Shown here: positions 16,546 to 24,990 of the stretch, one piece after another
Position numbering within the stretch: the stretch's first letter is position 1
How the letters are laid out: each line of letters starts with the position of its first letter
Source of the DNA: Paenibacillus sp. FSL A5-0031
Lineage (GTDB): Bacteria; Bacillota; Bacilli; Paenibacillales; Paenibacillaceae
DNA: 64,000 nucleotides
Assembly (NCBI RefSeq): GCF_001956295.1
Contig: NZ_MRTD01000007.1
Coordinates: 292,416 to 356,415, forward strand
Direction of reading: 5' to 3'
Notes under the pieces: generated by a model
The model's database searches: none
What the model was told of the DNA's origin: nothing
Seen by the model: the letters and a program-made list of their open reading frames with translations, nothing else
Made by a program: the position numbers and the translations under genes

Positions 16546-17919
16546 ATGGTTGGTTCGGAATTTAAAAATGGGGACAAGCTGCTGCGAGTACTCGTTGTTA
16601 CTTTAATATTTTCAGTCATGAATGGCACGATGTTTAATGTGGCTCTTCCGGCAATCGGAGAGGAGTTTAATCTGATTCCTTCACAAGTGAGCTGGATTAT
16701 GACGTCGTATATGGTGTTATATGCGATTGGATCAATCGTGTTTGGGAAACTAGCGGACAAATATCGTTTAAAGGATTTGTTGACTTATGGACTCATCGTC
16801 TTTGCTCTCGGCTCGCTCATCGGATTGCTTGCTACCGAGTATTGGATGATTATTGCCGGTCGCATTCTGCAAGCGGCTGGCGCTTCGGTGCTTCCAGCTA
16901 CAGCTATGATTATACCCATTCGATATTTCTCGCCTGAAAAGAGGGGGAGGGCACTAGGGACTTCAGCCATTGGGCTTGCATTAGGAAGTGCGATGGGGCC
17001 AGTAGTAGCAGGATTAATTACAAGTATAGGAAACTGGAGGCTTTTGTTTGTTATATCGCTGCTTCCGTTACTCACACTTCCTTTCTTTCGTAAATACTTG
17101 GATCATTCGAAAGGCACTGCGGGAAAAATAGATTTTATTGGCGGTGGCTTGCTTGCTGCGGCGGTTGCGTTCTTCTTGCTTGCGATTACGCAGAGCAGCG
17201 GCTTACTCTTCGCAGCAGGGATTGTGCTGCTCGTTTTATTTATTATCCGGATTAGGACTACGGACAATCCCTTTATTCAGCCAAGACTATTTCGTAACAA
17301 AAATTACTCTATTGGGTTGTTTATAGCTTTCATAACGACAGCGATGAGCTTCAGTTTAACGTTTATGTCACCGCAATTTTTAACAGCATTAAATCATTTA
17401 TCGCCTAGCAGCATTGGTTTTGTCCTGTTTCCAGCAGCGATTGCTTCCGCGATCATGGGACGCAGGGGTGGCAAATTGGCTGACGAACGCGGCAACTTTA
17501 CACTCGTTTCTATTGCAGCTTTGTTAATTTTCTCATGCTTCGTGCTTTTATCTACATTTATTGGAGTGTCTCCGTACGTGATAGCGCTCATACTCATAGC
17601 GGGCAATGTTGGACAAACCTTCATGCAAATTGCGATGTCGAATACGATATCTCGGACGTTACCGAAAGAAGAGACGGGTGTAGGCATGGGATTGTTATCG
17701 ATGATCAACTTTATCTCTGGTGCCATTGCGATGAGCCTAATTGGCAAATTGCTTGATAAAGGATCATCATCCTTTCACTTAAATCCGATTGTGACGAATT
17801 CAACAGCGTATGTGTACAGTAATATTTTTGTTGTACTAAGTATTGTAATAGTTGTTGCAATCGTTATATATCGTCTGCAGTTTGGAACAGCTAAAGCTGT
17901 TGCACGAGCAAATCAATAA
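16546..17919 (+). CDS. MFS transporter, DHA2-type (14-TM) drug exporter
   Basis: A 457-residue major facilitator with about 14 hydrophobic helices. It has the motif A-like loop GKLADKYRLKDL and motif C region ALGSAMGPVVAG, as in the EmrB/QacA group. ATG 16546 follows GGAGGG by 6 nt; earlier in-frame codons have no ribosome binding site. It is divergent from a marR gene with palindromic sites over its promoter, so it is probably an inducible efflux pump. The substrates are unknown. Confidence 0.88.
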   Translation: MVGSEFKNGDKLLRVLVVTLIFSVMNGTMFNVALPAIGEEFNLIPSQVSWIMTSYMVLYAIGSIVFGKLADKYRLKDLLTYGLIVFALGSLIGLLATEYWMIIAGRILQAAGASVLPATAMIIPIRYFSPEKRGRALGTSAIGLALGSAMGPVVAGLITSIGNWRLLFVISLLPLLTLPFFRKYLDHSKGTAGKIDFIGGGLLAAAVAFFLLAITQSSGLLFAAGIVLLVLFIIRIRTTDNPFIQPRLFRNKNYSIGLFIAFITTAMSFSLTFMSPQFLTALNHLSPSSIGFVLFPAAIASAIMGRRGGKLADERGNFTLVSIAALLIFSCFVLLSTFIGVSPYVIALILIAGNVGQTFMQIAMSNTISRTLPKEETGVGMGLLSMINFISGAIAMSLIGKLLDKGSSSFHLNPIVTNSTAYVYSNIFVVLSIVIVVAIVIYRLQFGTAKAVARANQ

Positions 17920-18030
17920 TTTTTACTAGCGTAGTATCAAACAACGAAATAAATAAATGAAGCAAAGCCTTCCATGGATTGAATTCACTGGAGAATCTAA
18001 AAAAATAAAGTAACAGCATTCATAAGAAAT

Positions 18031-18073
18031 AGGGGTGCTCGCCAAGTAGGTTTTCCTACTAGGGGAGCACCCC
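18031..18073. terminator. Bidirectional terminator-like hairpin
   Basis: AGGGGTGCTC pairs with GAGCACCCCT, with an inner AGTAGG/CCTACT stem. It lies between the converging MFS and DUF2642 genes. T-runs are weak on both sides. Confidence 0.65.
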
Positions 18074-18083
18074 TTTGTTCGAT

Positions 18084-18341
18084 TTATAATGGCATTGTCC
18101 ATACAATTTCAGCGATTCGGACGCAAGCCTGACGGCTGTGTAATTGCAGGAGCACATGGTCTGGTTTTACGTCAATGATAGATCCTTCGATTGCTCCCCT
18201 CGTTGTCTCGAGTAATACGCAGCGACCAGTTAAGCGCATGAGGGCTTCTACTACATAAGGATCAATGGCCGATACGGTTTGTATTTGAACAGGATTACTC
18301 TGAACTGGACTGATGTTGCTTGGTTGATACAAATTATCCAC
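18084..18341 (-). CDS. DUF2642 (YuzF-like) protein
   Basis: An 85-residue soluble protein. The C-terminal 60 residues, with GRCVLLETTRGAIEGSIIDV and PDHVLLQLHSR, match the DUF2642/YuzF fold, an Sm-like small beta barrel found in spore formers. The N-terminal 25 residues are polar and Pro/Gln-rich. It is monocistronic. No molecular function is known; association with the spore coat has been suggested for related proteins, but the sequence here does not show it. Confidence 0.75.
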   Translation of the reverse strand: MDNLYQPSNISPVQSNPVQIQTVSAIDPYVVEALMRLTGRCVLLETTRGAIEGSIIDVKPDHVLLQLHSRQACVRIAEIVWTMPL

Positions 18342-18525
18342 TCCTTAAATATAGGTTCTAACCCATCATATGCAATTGCCTAGTGCGTGGAGTGGGCTAA
18401 AACCCTGTATCATTATTCGGTTCGGTTGACATGCACAAAAGTAATAAATTAGGTATAACATACTATTTTTAAAAAACCGATAATACTAAAATATGAGAAC
18501 AATAGTAGATGCAGGGGGAAGAAGA

Positions 18526-19188
18526 TTGAGAATTACAAAGGAATCACTTGCTGAAAGAATTAATTTAATTTCGGAGAGAGCAAAAGAATACGATAATATT
18601 GGCGTCTTGATTATAAGTAAATGCCAATCGCTGTACGAGGAGTTAGATAAAATTAAAGAAACGGATTCTGCTAAGCTAGAACGAAAACTAACATTGTTTA
18701 AATTCAATCTTGATAAAATGGACATTATTTTAGCAGATCACAAAAGCGGGAAAAACCTAGCATACGGCAGCTTATCTACACGTTTAAACTTAAATGTAAC
18801 CTACATATTATTAGTTTTCTGTATATTAATATACTCCGGTCTTTTTGTATTTATCGATTCCTATAACAGTGCTGATCCTATGCAAAATATAAATGTTTAT
18901 GTAACAAATTATTTAAAATATTTTCTCGTTAGCGTTATGGGGGCGCTTTTATACTTCATAACGGATTCCATGGTCGTTTACAGTAAAAGCATGACTAGAA
19001 TACTCGTAGCGATGTTTATACCCGTGCTGTTTTTAGGAGTACTATTTACGCCAGGCGAAACTCAAAACTTGGATTTGAGCAGTACAAACGTCATGTTATT
19101 TTTATTTGGTTATTCCTCCAATTTAATTTCTATTTTGCTGAATAAAGCGATTAAAAAAGTTGAACAGTTGTTTAATGTTCAACAATAA
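18526..19188 (+). CDS. Hypothetical 4-TM membrane protein with N-terminal coiled-coil-like cytoplasmic region
   Basis: A protein of 220 residues from TTG 18526, which follows AGGGGGA by about 6 nt; an in-frame ATG at 18493 lacks a ribosome binding site but cannot be excluded. Residues about 1-85 are charged and helical (repeated KI/LxE spacing). Four hydrophobic segments follow, near residues 88-110, 130-155, 163-180 and 190-207, ending in a short basic tail. No family was recognised. The composition is AT-rich, unlike the flanking MFS genes, and it marks the start of the gene-poor segment. Confidence 0.75.
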   Translation: MRITKESLAERINLISERAKEYDNIGVLIISKCQSLYEELDKIKETDSAKLERKLTLFKFNLDKMDIILADHKSGKNLAYGSLSTRLNLNVTYILLVFCILIYSGLFVFIDSYNSADPMQNINVYVTNYLKYFLVSVMGALLYFITDSMVVYSKSMTRILVAMFIPVLFLGVLFTPGETQNLDLSSTNVMLFLFGYSSNLISILLNKAIKKVEQLFNVQQ

Positions 19189-20058
19189 ATGAAAAGAGGA
19201 CGTACTATAAGTAGTTATGTTCGCTGGAGCAGCTGCTCGATTTGAACAAAAAAGCTGAATAACATTAAAAAATAGCGGTGCTGGGGGTTATGCCTGCATC
19301 GCTGGTTATTCTTTATCCAAACCTGACGGCAATCACGTTCGGATTCATTTCACTCATTCGTCTCACTGATTTCACCGAAATCGCATAACATCCTAAGCTC
19401 ACATCTATCTCTAACGAACTGTATCCTGCTTATTAAGCATAAAACTGTCTTTCTGAAGTTTTAACGAACCGTATAGACGTTATAGATTGCTAAAGAGGGT
19501 GTTATGCGTTACTTTTCTCGAAATAAGGATTCTGGAGTTCGTTAAAATTTTAATCCCTTATAAATGGGTTAAATAAGATCTGCTGGGTTCGTTAGCTATA
19601 TTTCTAGTAGGAGAAAGCATTGTTGGAAGCAGTGAAATCAAAGAAAAGCCTTATCAACCAACAAAGTAGAGGCTGTTCCAAACATAGATAGATCTAATTT
19701 TGAGCGAGCACCTCTTTATTTTGGTTGAGTAACGAAGATTTTTTGCTAACGGTTACTAATTTATCGGGGATTGAAGAACTAACTTTGCACATTTTTATCT
19801 TAATCATCACCATGATCATCAGCGACTTCTTTTTCTTGCTTTTCTTCAAGAAACTCCATTAACGCAGAATATGATCAAGAGACCTGAGTCCCTGAGTGAT
19901 CAGATCCTTAGATTAATTTTATAAATCGATGTACTGGTCCTTATTAAAGACAGGTAATACCTAAAGCGAAATCATTTTCAGCATAAAAAATGTAAATATG
20001 AGCACTATAATTATTGGGCAATAAAGCACTATAACAATAATTATTGGAGGTTCATTCA
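19189..20058. other. Gene-poor spacer with inverted boxes
   Basis: No convincing gene was found in 870 bp. A weak hairpin (AGCGGTGC 19274-19281 with GCATCGCT 19296-19303) may end the upstream gene. The stretch 19412-19594 holds four 8-bp boxes in inverted arrangement (separate entry). A 19-codon reverse reading ending at about 19810 (MEFLEEKQEKEVADDHGDD) has no ribosome binding site. Immediately before the Q-rich gene the 10-mer AGCACTATAA occurs twice, at 20001 and 20025. Confidence 0.6.
19412..19594. repeat. Intergenic inverted repeat with four TAACGAAC boxes
   Basis: TAACGAAC begins at 19412 and 19462; its reverse complement GTTCGTTA begins at 19537 and 19587. Box spacing is exactly 50, 75 and 50 bp, so two 50-bp units face two inverted ones. 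Sequence between the boxes is partly shared (for example TTTTAACGAAC at both inner boxes when read outward). Confidence 0.6.
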
Positions 20059-20331
20059 ATGAGCGTTAAAAAGGAAGCTGCTGATCTTCTAGAAAATCAA
20101 CAATTGCAGCAAGCACAGCAAGAGGTTCAAGTGGCGCATCAATTGATGCAAGTAGAGAGTCAACAATTACTAGAAGCGGAGCAGCTCCTGCAAACGGAGA
20201 TTCAACATGTTTTACAGGCTCAACAACAAGTGAAACAAGAACAACAAGATATTCAAGCAGCACAACAATTACTACAACAAGCACAAGCTGCTGCTATCGC
20301 TTCTCAAAACAATCCACTTCAAGACTCCTAA
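20059..20331 (+). CDS. Glutamine-rich heptad-repeat protein, 90 residues
   Basis: ATG 20059 follows TTGGAGG by 8 nt. The product is about one third glutamine. Residues 12-74 divide exactly into nine seven-residue units (ENQQLQQ, AQQEVQV, AHQLMQV and so on), with Ala or Glu at position 1 and a hydrophobic residue (L/V/M/I) at position 5 of every unit, followed by an Ala-rich tail. This predicts one long amphipathic helix, probably a coiled coil or filament. It has no signal peptide and no transmembrane helix. I recognise no family; structural or spore-associated roles are only guesses. Confidence 0.78.
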   Translation: MSVKKEAADLLENQQLQQAQQEVQVAHQLMQVESQQLLEAEQLLQTEIQHVLQAQQQVKQEQQDIQAAQQLLQQAQAAAIASQNNPLQDS

Positions 20332-20501
20332 GAGCTAAAGTATTGAAACGTAATAGCAATGGCAATGAAATAAGTGAAGATGAAAGGCCTTCGGATAAAT
20401 CTGTGGGCTCTTTCGTGTGTTCGTGATCAAGATTCGTGTGATTCGTGTGGTAGGGGACTTATGTAGGATTATTTAACTATGAAGCTGGTTCATATTGAAA
20501 A

Positions 20502-20630
20502 TCAAGATTCTGAGTCGTCTTGTTTTGCTATTTTAATAAAATTCAAAACGATAACTATTAACTGTAATGTTAATAGAAAAAAATCGATTATATAATTTCT
20601 ACTTCTACTTCTATTTCTATTTCTACTCAT
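20502..20630 (-). CDS. Putative 42-residue membrane peptide with Arg-Asn/Arg-Ser repeat
   Basis: On the reverse strand ATG 20630 follows GAGAAGG by 7 nt. The N-terminus is SRNRNRSRSRN, encoded by a hexanucleotide microsatellite (20597-20626), followed by a hydrophobic helix (FFLLTLQLIVIVLNFI) and a polar tail. The very basic head plus one helix fits a membrane peptide with a cytoplasmic nucleic-acid- or lipid-binding head. No homologue was recognised. The coherent topology and ribosome binding site support it, but it is short. Confidence 0.45.
   Translation of the reverse strand: MSRNRNRSRSRNYIIDFFLLTLQLIVIVLNFIKIAKQDDSES
20597..20626. repeat. Hexanucleotide microsatellite, five copies of TTCTA(C/T)
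   Basis: Five consecutive 6-bp units TTCTAC, TTCTAC, TTCTAT, TTCTAT, TTCTAC. Read on the reverse strand they encode alternating Arg with Asn or Ser at the start of a possible 42-residue peptide. Changes in copy number would keep the frame. Confidence 0.85.
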
Positions 20631-20866
20631 CGCAATGCCTTCTCTCGACAAATTCTTTGATAATTCCACTAAATTTTAACATACAAAACAAAGTAAGAAT
20701 ACACAATTTGAGCAAAAAATAGGCTGATAATATTGGACTGATGTAGAATCAGAAATTGAGACTTCATCTAAAGTGTTACATCGTTAGAACCGGAACGAGA
20801 AGAAACTAAAAAAAAGGGCCCCGATGAAGAGCCAATTCATAAATCAAATCATAAATAAAAATTATG

Positions 20867-21121
20867 CTATCCGCGTTGTAACAGTAAATAGCCGGATACA
20901 GCTGTTGTTCTCTTACTAACTACTACAATAAAGCCGTTCTTTTTCAAGCATTTTATTGCAGGGATAAGGAGCGAGCCTGAAGTTAGTTTGCTTTCACAAG
21001 GTTTAGCACTGCCGATGACACGGGAAGCAGTAATCCTGCGAGCAGAACCGGGAATAAGCGGGTTTCTTGTCCAGGATACTAATACTAAATCAGGTTCTAA
21101 AGGAATACCTACAGAAGACAT
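20867..21121 (-). CDS. Doubtful small open frame, 84 codons
   Basis: On the reverse strand ATG 21121 follows GAGGTG by a few bases. The translation (SSVGIPLEPDLVLVSW at the start, RTTAVSGYLLLQRG at the end) contains no domain I recognise, and the opposite strand is also open over much of the same stretch. It could be a small gene, a decayed one, or chance. It is listed because of the ribosome-binding-site-like sequence and absence of other genes nearby. Confidence 0.25.
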   Translation of the reverse strand: MSSVGIPLEPDLVLVSWTRNPLIPGSARRITASRVIGSAKPCESKLTSGSLLIPAIKCLKKNGFIVVVSKRTTAVSGYLLLQRG

Positions 21122-21130
21122 ATCTATCAC

Positions 21131-21582
21131 CTCGCTTTCACTAGACTCTATATCAAATGCTGGAGGATGATAGATTGTGACTTAAATGATGCCTTTTTTT
21201 GAGATGCATTGAAATGATAGGTTGATAAGTAATATAAAATTAAAAGTAAATCAGAAAGAAGAGCCATCAGGATGTTTCCTAGCAAATTTGCACATCAGTC
21301 ACTGTAATCAGATATTAAAAACGTCAGATTCCTAAATAAATTCAATTTAGCTGGTTATCGTAAACTGTTAAAACGATCACATAATAATATTTCGTTCAAG
21401 GGAAATAGTACTATATCATTAATTTAATATTGCCTTTATTTGTTCGACTTAGCAAAACGTAAAATCTAAAATTTGTATGGAGTACCTCGTTTGTTAATTT
21501 CATTATATAGGTGAAAGAAAGGTGCAAAGAGTGTAGAATATGCTCAATAGATTTCCTCTTTTAAGTGAGGTGAGGAATTACG
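21131..21582. other. AT-rich spacer without visible genes
   Basis: No open frame with a ribosome binding site and no strong hairpin was found. It probably carries the promoter of the SgrR-like gene, but no clear -35/-10 pair stands out. Confidence 0.6.
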
Positions 21583-23352
21583 ATGTTAACGATTGAACGT
21601 TATTTGACGCTGTACGGGCGGTTTGCGAGTGAGCTTGGAGCTGGGGCAGCGGCGGAGGCATCACTGGAGAAAATAGCTGAAGCGCTGTATTGTACGGAAC
21701 GAAATGCCAAGCTTGTACTCCGCAAACTGTCAGAGGAAGGCTTCATCGAGTGGAAGGCAGGAAGAGGCAGGGGTAACCGATCACAGATTACCTTCCGGAA
21801 AGACCGGGAGATACTGCTTTTGGATCTGTCACGACAATATGCCGAAGAAGGTGATTATAATAAGGCTTTTCATCTTCTCCAGAACTTTGGGGAAGGAACG
21901 GCGGCCAATGAGAAATTTATGGAGTGGATGAGAGGCAGCTTTGGTTTCCACAAGCAGCAGGGGAAACTGGCCGATGTGCTGCGCCTTCCTATTACAAGAA
22001 CGATCATGACTCTGGATCCGGCAGAATGTATCTTTTCGTTTGATGCGCATATCATTCAGCAGATTTGTGACAGACTTGTCGTACTGGAGGAGAATACGGG
22101 CCGGATATTGCCCGGTATCGCCCATGAGTGGGAATGCAATGAGGATGCTACAGCATGGACTTTTCATCTGAGGAAAAGCGTATTATTCCATGACGGAACT
22201 GAACTTACTGCAGCTGATGTTGTTTTTACGATAGAACGTCTGAGAAGCGGAAAACTGAATAGCTGGATTATGAGGTCGCTGGACAGCGTCGAAGCCATAT
22301 CAGAACGGATTGTACGGATTCAATTGCATAAACCCAACTGGTTATTTCTCAAATATGCCTGCTCCGTTGTAATGTCAATATTGCCTTCAGGGCTGCTCGG
22401 GCAAAGCGAAGAGATGTTCTGGAAGCGTCCGATTGGAACAGGCCCATTCCAGATTGAAGAGTGGAACAGTGGAAGGCTGCTGCTTGACGCAAATGTACAA
22501 TATTTTCAATCACGTCCTCATTTAGACCAGGTCGAAATCGTACATGTACCGCAGCATGAAGCTCTTAAGGCCAATGTGGCAAGTTGGAAGCAGCTTATCT
22601 GTGATCCGAAGCAGCAGGCTGTGATGGAAGAGAACAGCTGGATCAAGCTTGAATCCAAAAACGTCTGTACGAGTATGCTGAGCTTTAACATGCAGAGAGC
22701 AGGACTTCAGCAGTCGGAGATGTTCCGCACGATTTTAGATCAGCTGCTTGACCGGAATCGAATGATTCGCGAACTTGGAGGCTACCGGTATATGCCGGCC
22801 AATGGTTTTTTCCCTAAATCAGAACCTTCTGAAGAAATAAGGGAAGCAGGCTGCGATGAGGAGCTACGCAAGCAGATTATCCGATACGGATTCGATCAAT
22901 CGCCGATTACGTTATGTTCGCATACGAGTAATGAGGCCGATGCTCGATGGATTCAGAAGCAGTGTACCGATTTTGGCATTAAGATGCAGGTCCGTGTTGA
23001 GTCACCGGAGAATGTGCTGGACGAGGTTGATGTGACGCTGTATTCGCTCGTATTTCCTGAAGATGAGGTTAGTTTGATCGAGAGCTGTGAACAGGAAGAC
23101 AGCTACTTGAAGAGACTGATGACGCCGGAGCTGTCGGTTTGGACACTTGATCGATTTGATGAGGCACTTGCTTGCAGGAATTCGCCAGACCGAATGGCTA
23201 TTTACACAGAAATTGAAGAGAGAATTCGGGAGGAGTACCAGATCTTATTCTTGCTTCATAGTAAATTTTATACCGACTACCATCCTTCTTTAAAAGGAGT
23301 CCGGATCAATTCGCTCGGCTGGATTGATTTCAAGCACATTTGGCGTGCCTAA
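21583..23352 (+). CDS. SgrR-like transcriptional regulator with solute-binding domain
   Basis: A 589-residue cytosolic protein. Residues about 1-100 form a winged helix (EKIAEALYCTERNAKLVLRK, EEGFIEWKAGRGRGN), matching the SgrR N-terminal DNA-binding domain. Residues about 135-400 match the oligopeptide-type solute-binding fold (SBP_bac_5): LDPAECIFSFDAHI, HEWECNEDATAWTFHLRK, TAADVVFTIERL and RPIGTGPFQIEEW. There is no signal peptide, as expected for SgrR. ATG follows GAGGTGAGG by 8 nt. Family members sense a sugar or peptide and control a nearby transporter, but here no transporter gene is adjacent. Codon use is closer to the core genes than the AT-rich surroundings. Confidence 0.88.
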   Translation: MLTIERYLTLYGRFASELGAGAAAEASLEKIAEALYCTERNAKLVLRKLSEEGFIEWKAGRGRGNRSQITFRKDREILLLDLSRQYAEEGDYNKAFHLLQNFGEGTAANEKFMEWMRGSFGFHKQQGKLADVLRLPITRTIMTLDPAECIFSFDAHIIQQICDRLVVLEENTGRILPGIAHEWECNEDATAWTFHLRKSVLFHDGTELTAADVVFTIERLRSGKLNSWIMRSLDSVEAISERIVRIQLHKPNWLFLKYACSVVMSILPSGLLGQSEEMFWKRPIGTGPFQIEEWNSGRLLLDANVQYFQSRPHLDQVEIVHVPQHEALKANVASWKQLICDPKQQAVMEENSWIKLESKNVCTSMLSFNMQRAGLQQSEMFRTILDQLLDRNRMIRELGGYRYMPANGFFPKSEPSEEIREAGCDEELRKQIIRYGFDQSPITLCSHTSNEADARWIQKQCTDFGIKMQVRVESPENVLDEVDVTLYSLVFPEDEVSLIESCEQEDSYLKRLMTPELSVWTLDRFDEALACRNSPDRMAIYTEIEERIREEYQILFLLHSKFYTDYHPSLKGVRINSLGWIDFKHIWRA

Positions 23353-23400
23353 CAACTGGTTCCTCTTGTTACATCTTTAAAATAATGAATGAGATTTAGA

Positions 23401-23437
23401 AAATCCTCCTCGAAAGCCATTCAGAGGAGGTTTTTTT
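23401..23437 (+). terminator. Intrinsic terminator after the SgrR-like gene
   Basis: AATCCTCCTC pairs with GAGGAGGTTT around a 12-nt loop and runs into seven T. Confidence 0.9.
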
Positions 23438-23956
23438 CATTGCTTGCATCTAATTAACTAAAAGACTCAGGTACCTTTATAAAAGTTTCTTGCTTATATT
23501 CTACTGATTTTTCTTGAATACTTTTAATGAAATTATGAAATGTTAAAGCTTCATTGAACAATACGAGTACTGCTTAAGGGGAATCGCGCGAATTATTCGC
23601 CGACCGATTATGGTGAACCATACCCTAAATAAGAAAAAAATTAAAAATCCTTGTATCTTATTTAAAATTGGATTGTCTTATATTGAGAGGCGTATTGATA
23701 TGACAGGGGGGGGGATGGAGCTGAAGGATCTGCAGATTGTGTAACAAAACGGAATTAATAATACACGGTTGGTCGAGACACTAATTTGTAGTCAATGAAA
23801 AGATCTAAGCTGTGAGCTAAATCTGACAGGATTTCGATAACTGGTTGCGATTCTTGTCTCACAAACAGGGAGAAGTCTCCGTAATAATAGGGAGGCTTTT
23901 TTCCTGTTTTTGCATGTGCTTTGGATTTTCGATATCGTTATAAATGATGGCGTTTA
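23438..23956. other. Spacer with gene fragments and a G9 tract
   Basis: No intact gene was found. On the reverse strand about 35 codons ending near 23456 read like a protein C-terminus (EALTFHNFIKSIQEKSVEY) without a start or ribosome binding site. At 23700-23744 a 14-codon frame (MTGGGMELKDLQIV) begins 9 nt after GAGAGG; its Gly codons are a run of nine G (23706-23714), and MELKDLQIV resembles a LysR-regulator N-terminus that stops at once. These look like decayed genes. Confidence 0.45.
23873..23902 (+). terminator. Terminator-like hairpin
   Basis: AAGTCTCC pairs with GGAGGCTT (one mismatch position as G-T) and is followed by TTTTTTCC. It has no intact gene directly upstream, in keeping with a decayed locus. 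Confidence 0.6.
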
Positions 23957-24313
23957 TTACAGTTGTGCAAAATCTTCTGGCTGCATAGCATCCCATTCAT
24001 CGCTTCGATAAGCTTTACCATTATATCTTACATAATAAAGCATATTCAGGTTTTTAATTTCTTGTTTTAATACTTTCTTATCAAATGGGCCGTTTCCGAA
24101 AATTTCATTTAAATCTTCATTCAATAAATTCAAAATTTCATCCGGCATCATGGCGTTGCTGTTATCGATAAGTTCTACCCCTGAGTACTCCAAGTTCATT
24201 TTAATTTTAAATCCCGAACTGACAATCCCTTTTATTAATAATGTGGAGTTACTTTTTGGTTTTTGTTTAATTTCATCAAAAAACACGGAACAATTAATAC
24301 CCTCTGGAATCAA
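23957..24313 (-). CDS. Hypothetical protein, 118 residues
   Basis: On the reverse strand TTG 24313 follows GAGGTG by 6 nt. The product is soluble, with no signal peptide, mixed alpha/beta in appearance, ending in a tryptophan-containing segment AYRSDEWDAMQPEDFAQL. No family was recognised. The composition is AT-rich, like the surrounding decayed element. It could be an accessory or phage-derived gene. Confidence 0.6.
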   Translation of the reverse strand: MIPEGINCSVFFDEIKQKPKSNSTLLIKGIVSSGFKIKMNLEYSGVELIDNSNAMMPDEILNLLNEDLNEIFGNGPFDKKVLKQEIKNLNMLYYVRYNGKAYRSDEWDAMQPEDFAQL

Positions 24314-24841
24314 TGGAACACCTCATATCTAATTTTACTCCTTAACAGGAGTCTATTAGTATTGTACACCTAATTTATTTATTTCTCTCTCTTATTTAAG
24401 ATTCTTCCTTATTATTTTAAAATCAAAGCATTGCTAGGTATGGTTTTATCATTAATGTTGCCTAAAACCGCTAAACCAGAAGAGAAGAGATTGGCAAAAG
24501 AATCACAATGGCAAACAAGAGATGGGTTAAAAATGAAAGCGGCTAGTTGAAGCTCATCAGGATGAGTTAGAACTGATATTAACTGTTTGGAATTGGGACG
24601 ATGGGGCTTTATTCAAAAAATCGCGCGCCCTTTTTATGGGAGAGGAGATCTTCCCCTTTCGGTTAGATAGCAAGTTGCCTATATAGAATATAAAATAAGA
24701 TTAGTCAGACCTTTCACATGTCCGAAATGGTACGAAATAAGGCAAGGTTTTTCTCATATGTTCTATTTATTCGTAACGCCATGGTAGTATAAATAATTTT
24801 CTTAATTTCAAAGCGGAAGGCTGGAGCAAGCTGGCCGTAGC
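24314..24841. other. Degraded region, no intact gene
   Basis: A 36-codon frame from 24443 (MVLSLMLPKTAKPEEK...) ends in a stop; about 49 codons in another frame follow (EAHQDELELILTVWNW...) and run through the short repeat near 24620-24655. The two read like one gene broken by a frameshift, but I cannot name it. The stretch CCCTTTTTATGGGAGAGGAG is shared with 26690-26710 (separate entry). Confidence 0.4.
24617..24653 (+). repeat. Left copy of an imperfect direct duplication
   Basis: CAAAAAATCG, then CGCGCCC, then TTTTTATGGGAGAGGAGA correspond in order to CAAAAAAATCG, GAGCGCCC and TTTTCATGGGAGAGGAGA at about 26659-26711. The copy here lacks the inner part of the terminator stem found in the right copy. 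It lies about 2.05 kb from its partner. Confidence 0.6.
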
Positions 24842-24990
24842 GCTAATGCCCAGCACTGTTTTTTATTTGTGGTATGGTTAGCGTAATATAAATATGGGCT
24901 AGCTCAAGGTTAATTTTAGACCATCCTAAGCCAGCTATCTCACCTCGGCGCATGCCATAGGTGGGTGGCACAATAATGATCTGTTTTAAA
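24842..24990 (-). pseudogene. Tyrosine recombinase (phage integrase) fragment
   Basis: Reverse-strand translation gives GMRRGEIAGLGWSKINLE, the very characteristic block around the first catalytic arginine of tyrosine integrases (usual form TGMRRGEILGLRWSDIDLE). The frame is open for some codons upstream and ends in a stop about 20 codons after the block. The N-terminal domain and the HxxR and Tyr motifs are missing. It is a remnant of a prophage or integrative-element integrase. Confidence 0.75.

Noticed and set aside
18493..18525. Earlier ATG for the 4-TM protein
   Set aside because: It is in frame, but no Shine-Dalgarno precedes it, while TTG 18526 is correctly spaced from AGGGGGA; kept only as an alternative.
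20988..21170. Forward-strand frame opposite the 20867-21121 frame
   Set aside because: No ribosome binding site and no domain; only one strand at most can be coding here, and the reverse one is already doubtful.
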